NCBI GenBank assembly: GCA_016928995.1
Contig: JAFGJS010000063.1
Location: forward strand, 1-5,362
DNA from: Candidatus Sumerlaeota bacterium
Lineage (GTDB): Bacteria > Sumerlaeota > Sumerlaeia > JAFGJS01
Reading direction: 5' to 3'
DNA: 5,362 nt
Shown: piece by piece, positions 5,215 through 5,362 of the stretch
How the letters are laid out: the number at the start of each line of letters is the position of its first letter
Numbering within the stretch: the first letter of the stretch is position 1
Translations under genes and position numbers: made by a program
Notes under the pieces: generated by a model
Seen by the model: the letters and a program-made list of their open reading frames with translations, nothing else
Told to the model about the DNA's origin: nothing
Database searches by the model: none

Positions 5215-5361
5215 CTATTCATCCCGGTGCGCATGATTTTGATCGCGCCGGATTACAATCTCCGGGATTTTTTGGTTGATCCCTGGGGGGCAAAATGCTT
5301 GGCTCGTTATCCACACACGGTCGCGGCAATCTTCATTAAATATTTCCGGAGCTAGAAAGGG
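5215..5361 (-). CDS. Possible partial CDS, C-terminus entering from the right edge
   Basis: One minus-strand frame is open from the window edge through 48 codons to a TAG at 5217-5215; the other two minus-strand frames hit stops within nine codons of the edge. The residues read like natural protein, with PEIFNEDCRDRVWITSQ near the edge and a closing IPEIVIRRDQ followed by a polar tail. That ending recalls the C-terminus of LacI/GntR-type regulators with a sugar-binding domain, where a strand ending in 'vvR' closes the protein, but this is only a loose resemblance. A regulator directly upstream of GH43 would fit the locus. A 48-codon run without a stop can also occur by chance, and the start of the gene lies outside the window. 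Confidence 0.4.
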   Translation of the reverse strand, partial: PFLAPEIFNEDCRDRVWITSQAFCPPGINQKIPEIVIRRDQNHAHRDE

Positions 5362-5362
5362 C

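Noticed and set aside
5221-5273. Hairpin-like arms followed by a run of six T on the plus strand, resembling an intrinsic terminator
   Set aside because: No plus-strand gene ends here. The arms ATCCCGG and CCGGGAT are 34 nt apart, the alternative inner stem is only 5 bp, and the stretch is part of the minus-strand open frame entering from the right edge.
1-5362. CRISPR arrays, tRNA or rRNA genes, insertion sequences, transposases
   Set aside because: I looked on both strands and saw no regularly spaced direct repeats, no recognisable RNA gene, no transposase motif and no terminal inverted repeats.

Overview
The window carries a compact set of polysaccharide-degrading enzymes, all on the minus strand, between two sequences that look like gene fragments cut by the window edges. 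In transcription order (right to left) the intact genes are: a secreted family 43 glycoside hydrolase with a C-terminal concanavalin-like domain (3432-5009); after a 63-nt gap, a secreted family 27 glycoside hydrolase (1566-3368) whose C-terminal region contains an NPCBM-like carbohydrate-binding module; and after a 208-nt gap, an alpha/beta-hydrolase esterase of the acetyl/feruloyl esterase type (554-1357) with no visible export signal. The likely joint role is trimming side chains of a plant or algal hemicellulose-type glycan: GH43 removes arabinofuranosyl or xylosyl units, GH27 removes an alpha-galactosyl or similar unit, and the esterase removes acyl groups. No transporter, SusC/SusD pair or sulfatase is visible, so the substrate is inferred only from enzyme families.

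Organism: bacterial, with Shine-Dalgarno sites of the GGAG type and enzyme genes that are GC-rich (about 63% in one 60-base line I counted inside the GH27 gene). The GH43 and GH27 architectures are familiar from glycan-degrading Bacteroidota, Planctomycetota and the Verrucomicrobiota/Kiritimatiellota/Lentisphaerota group. I favour a PVC-type bacterium, but the window has no phylogenetic marker.

Layout: 1-150 is the start of a minus-strand gene that runs off the left edge, AT-rich (60 of 150 bases are G or C) with a strong ribosome-binding site. 151-553 is a 403-nt intergenic stretch with a candidate promoter, a hairpin and a spaced inverted repeat. 554-1357 is the esterase. 1358-1565 holds a GC-rich hairpin and a perfect 22-bp palindrome. 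1566-3368 is GH27, 3369-3431 a short gap with a small palindrome, and 3432-5009 GH43. 5010-5214 is a leader with a strong unpaired Shine-Dalgarno sequence, a possible 39-codon ORF overlapping the GH43 start, and a 16-bp palindrome. 5215-5361 is an open frame entering from the right edge, possibly the C-terminus of another minus-strand gene.

The points most worth following are the NPCBM-like module of the GH27 protein, whose conserved blocks appear in circularly permuted order inside the GH27 C-terminal beta-domain; the altered sugar-binding motif in the GH27 barrel; and the 22-bp palindrome between GH27 and the esterase. I see no wholly new multi-gene system; the window reads as part of a glycan-utilisation locus with unusual details.
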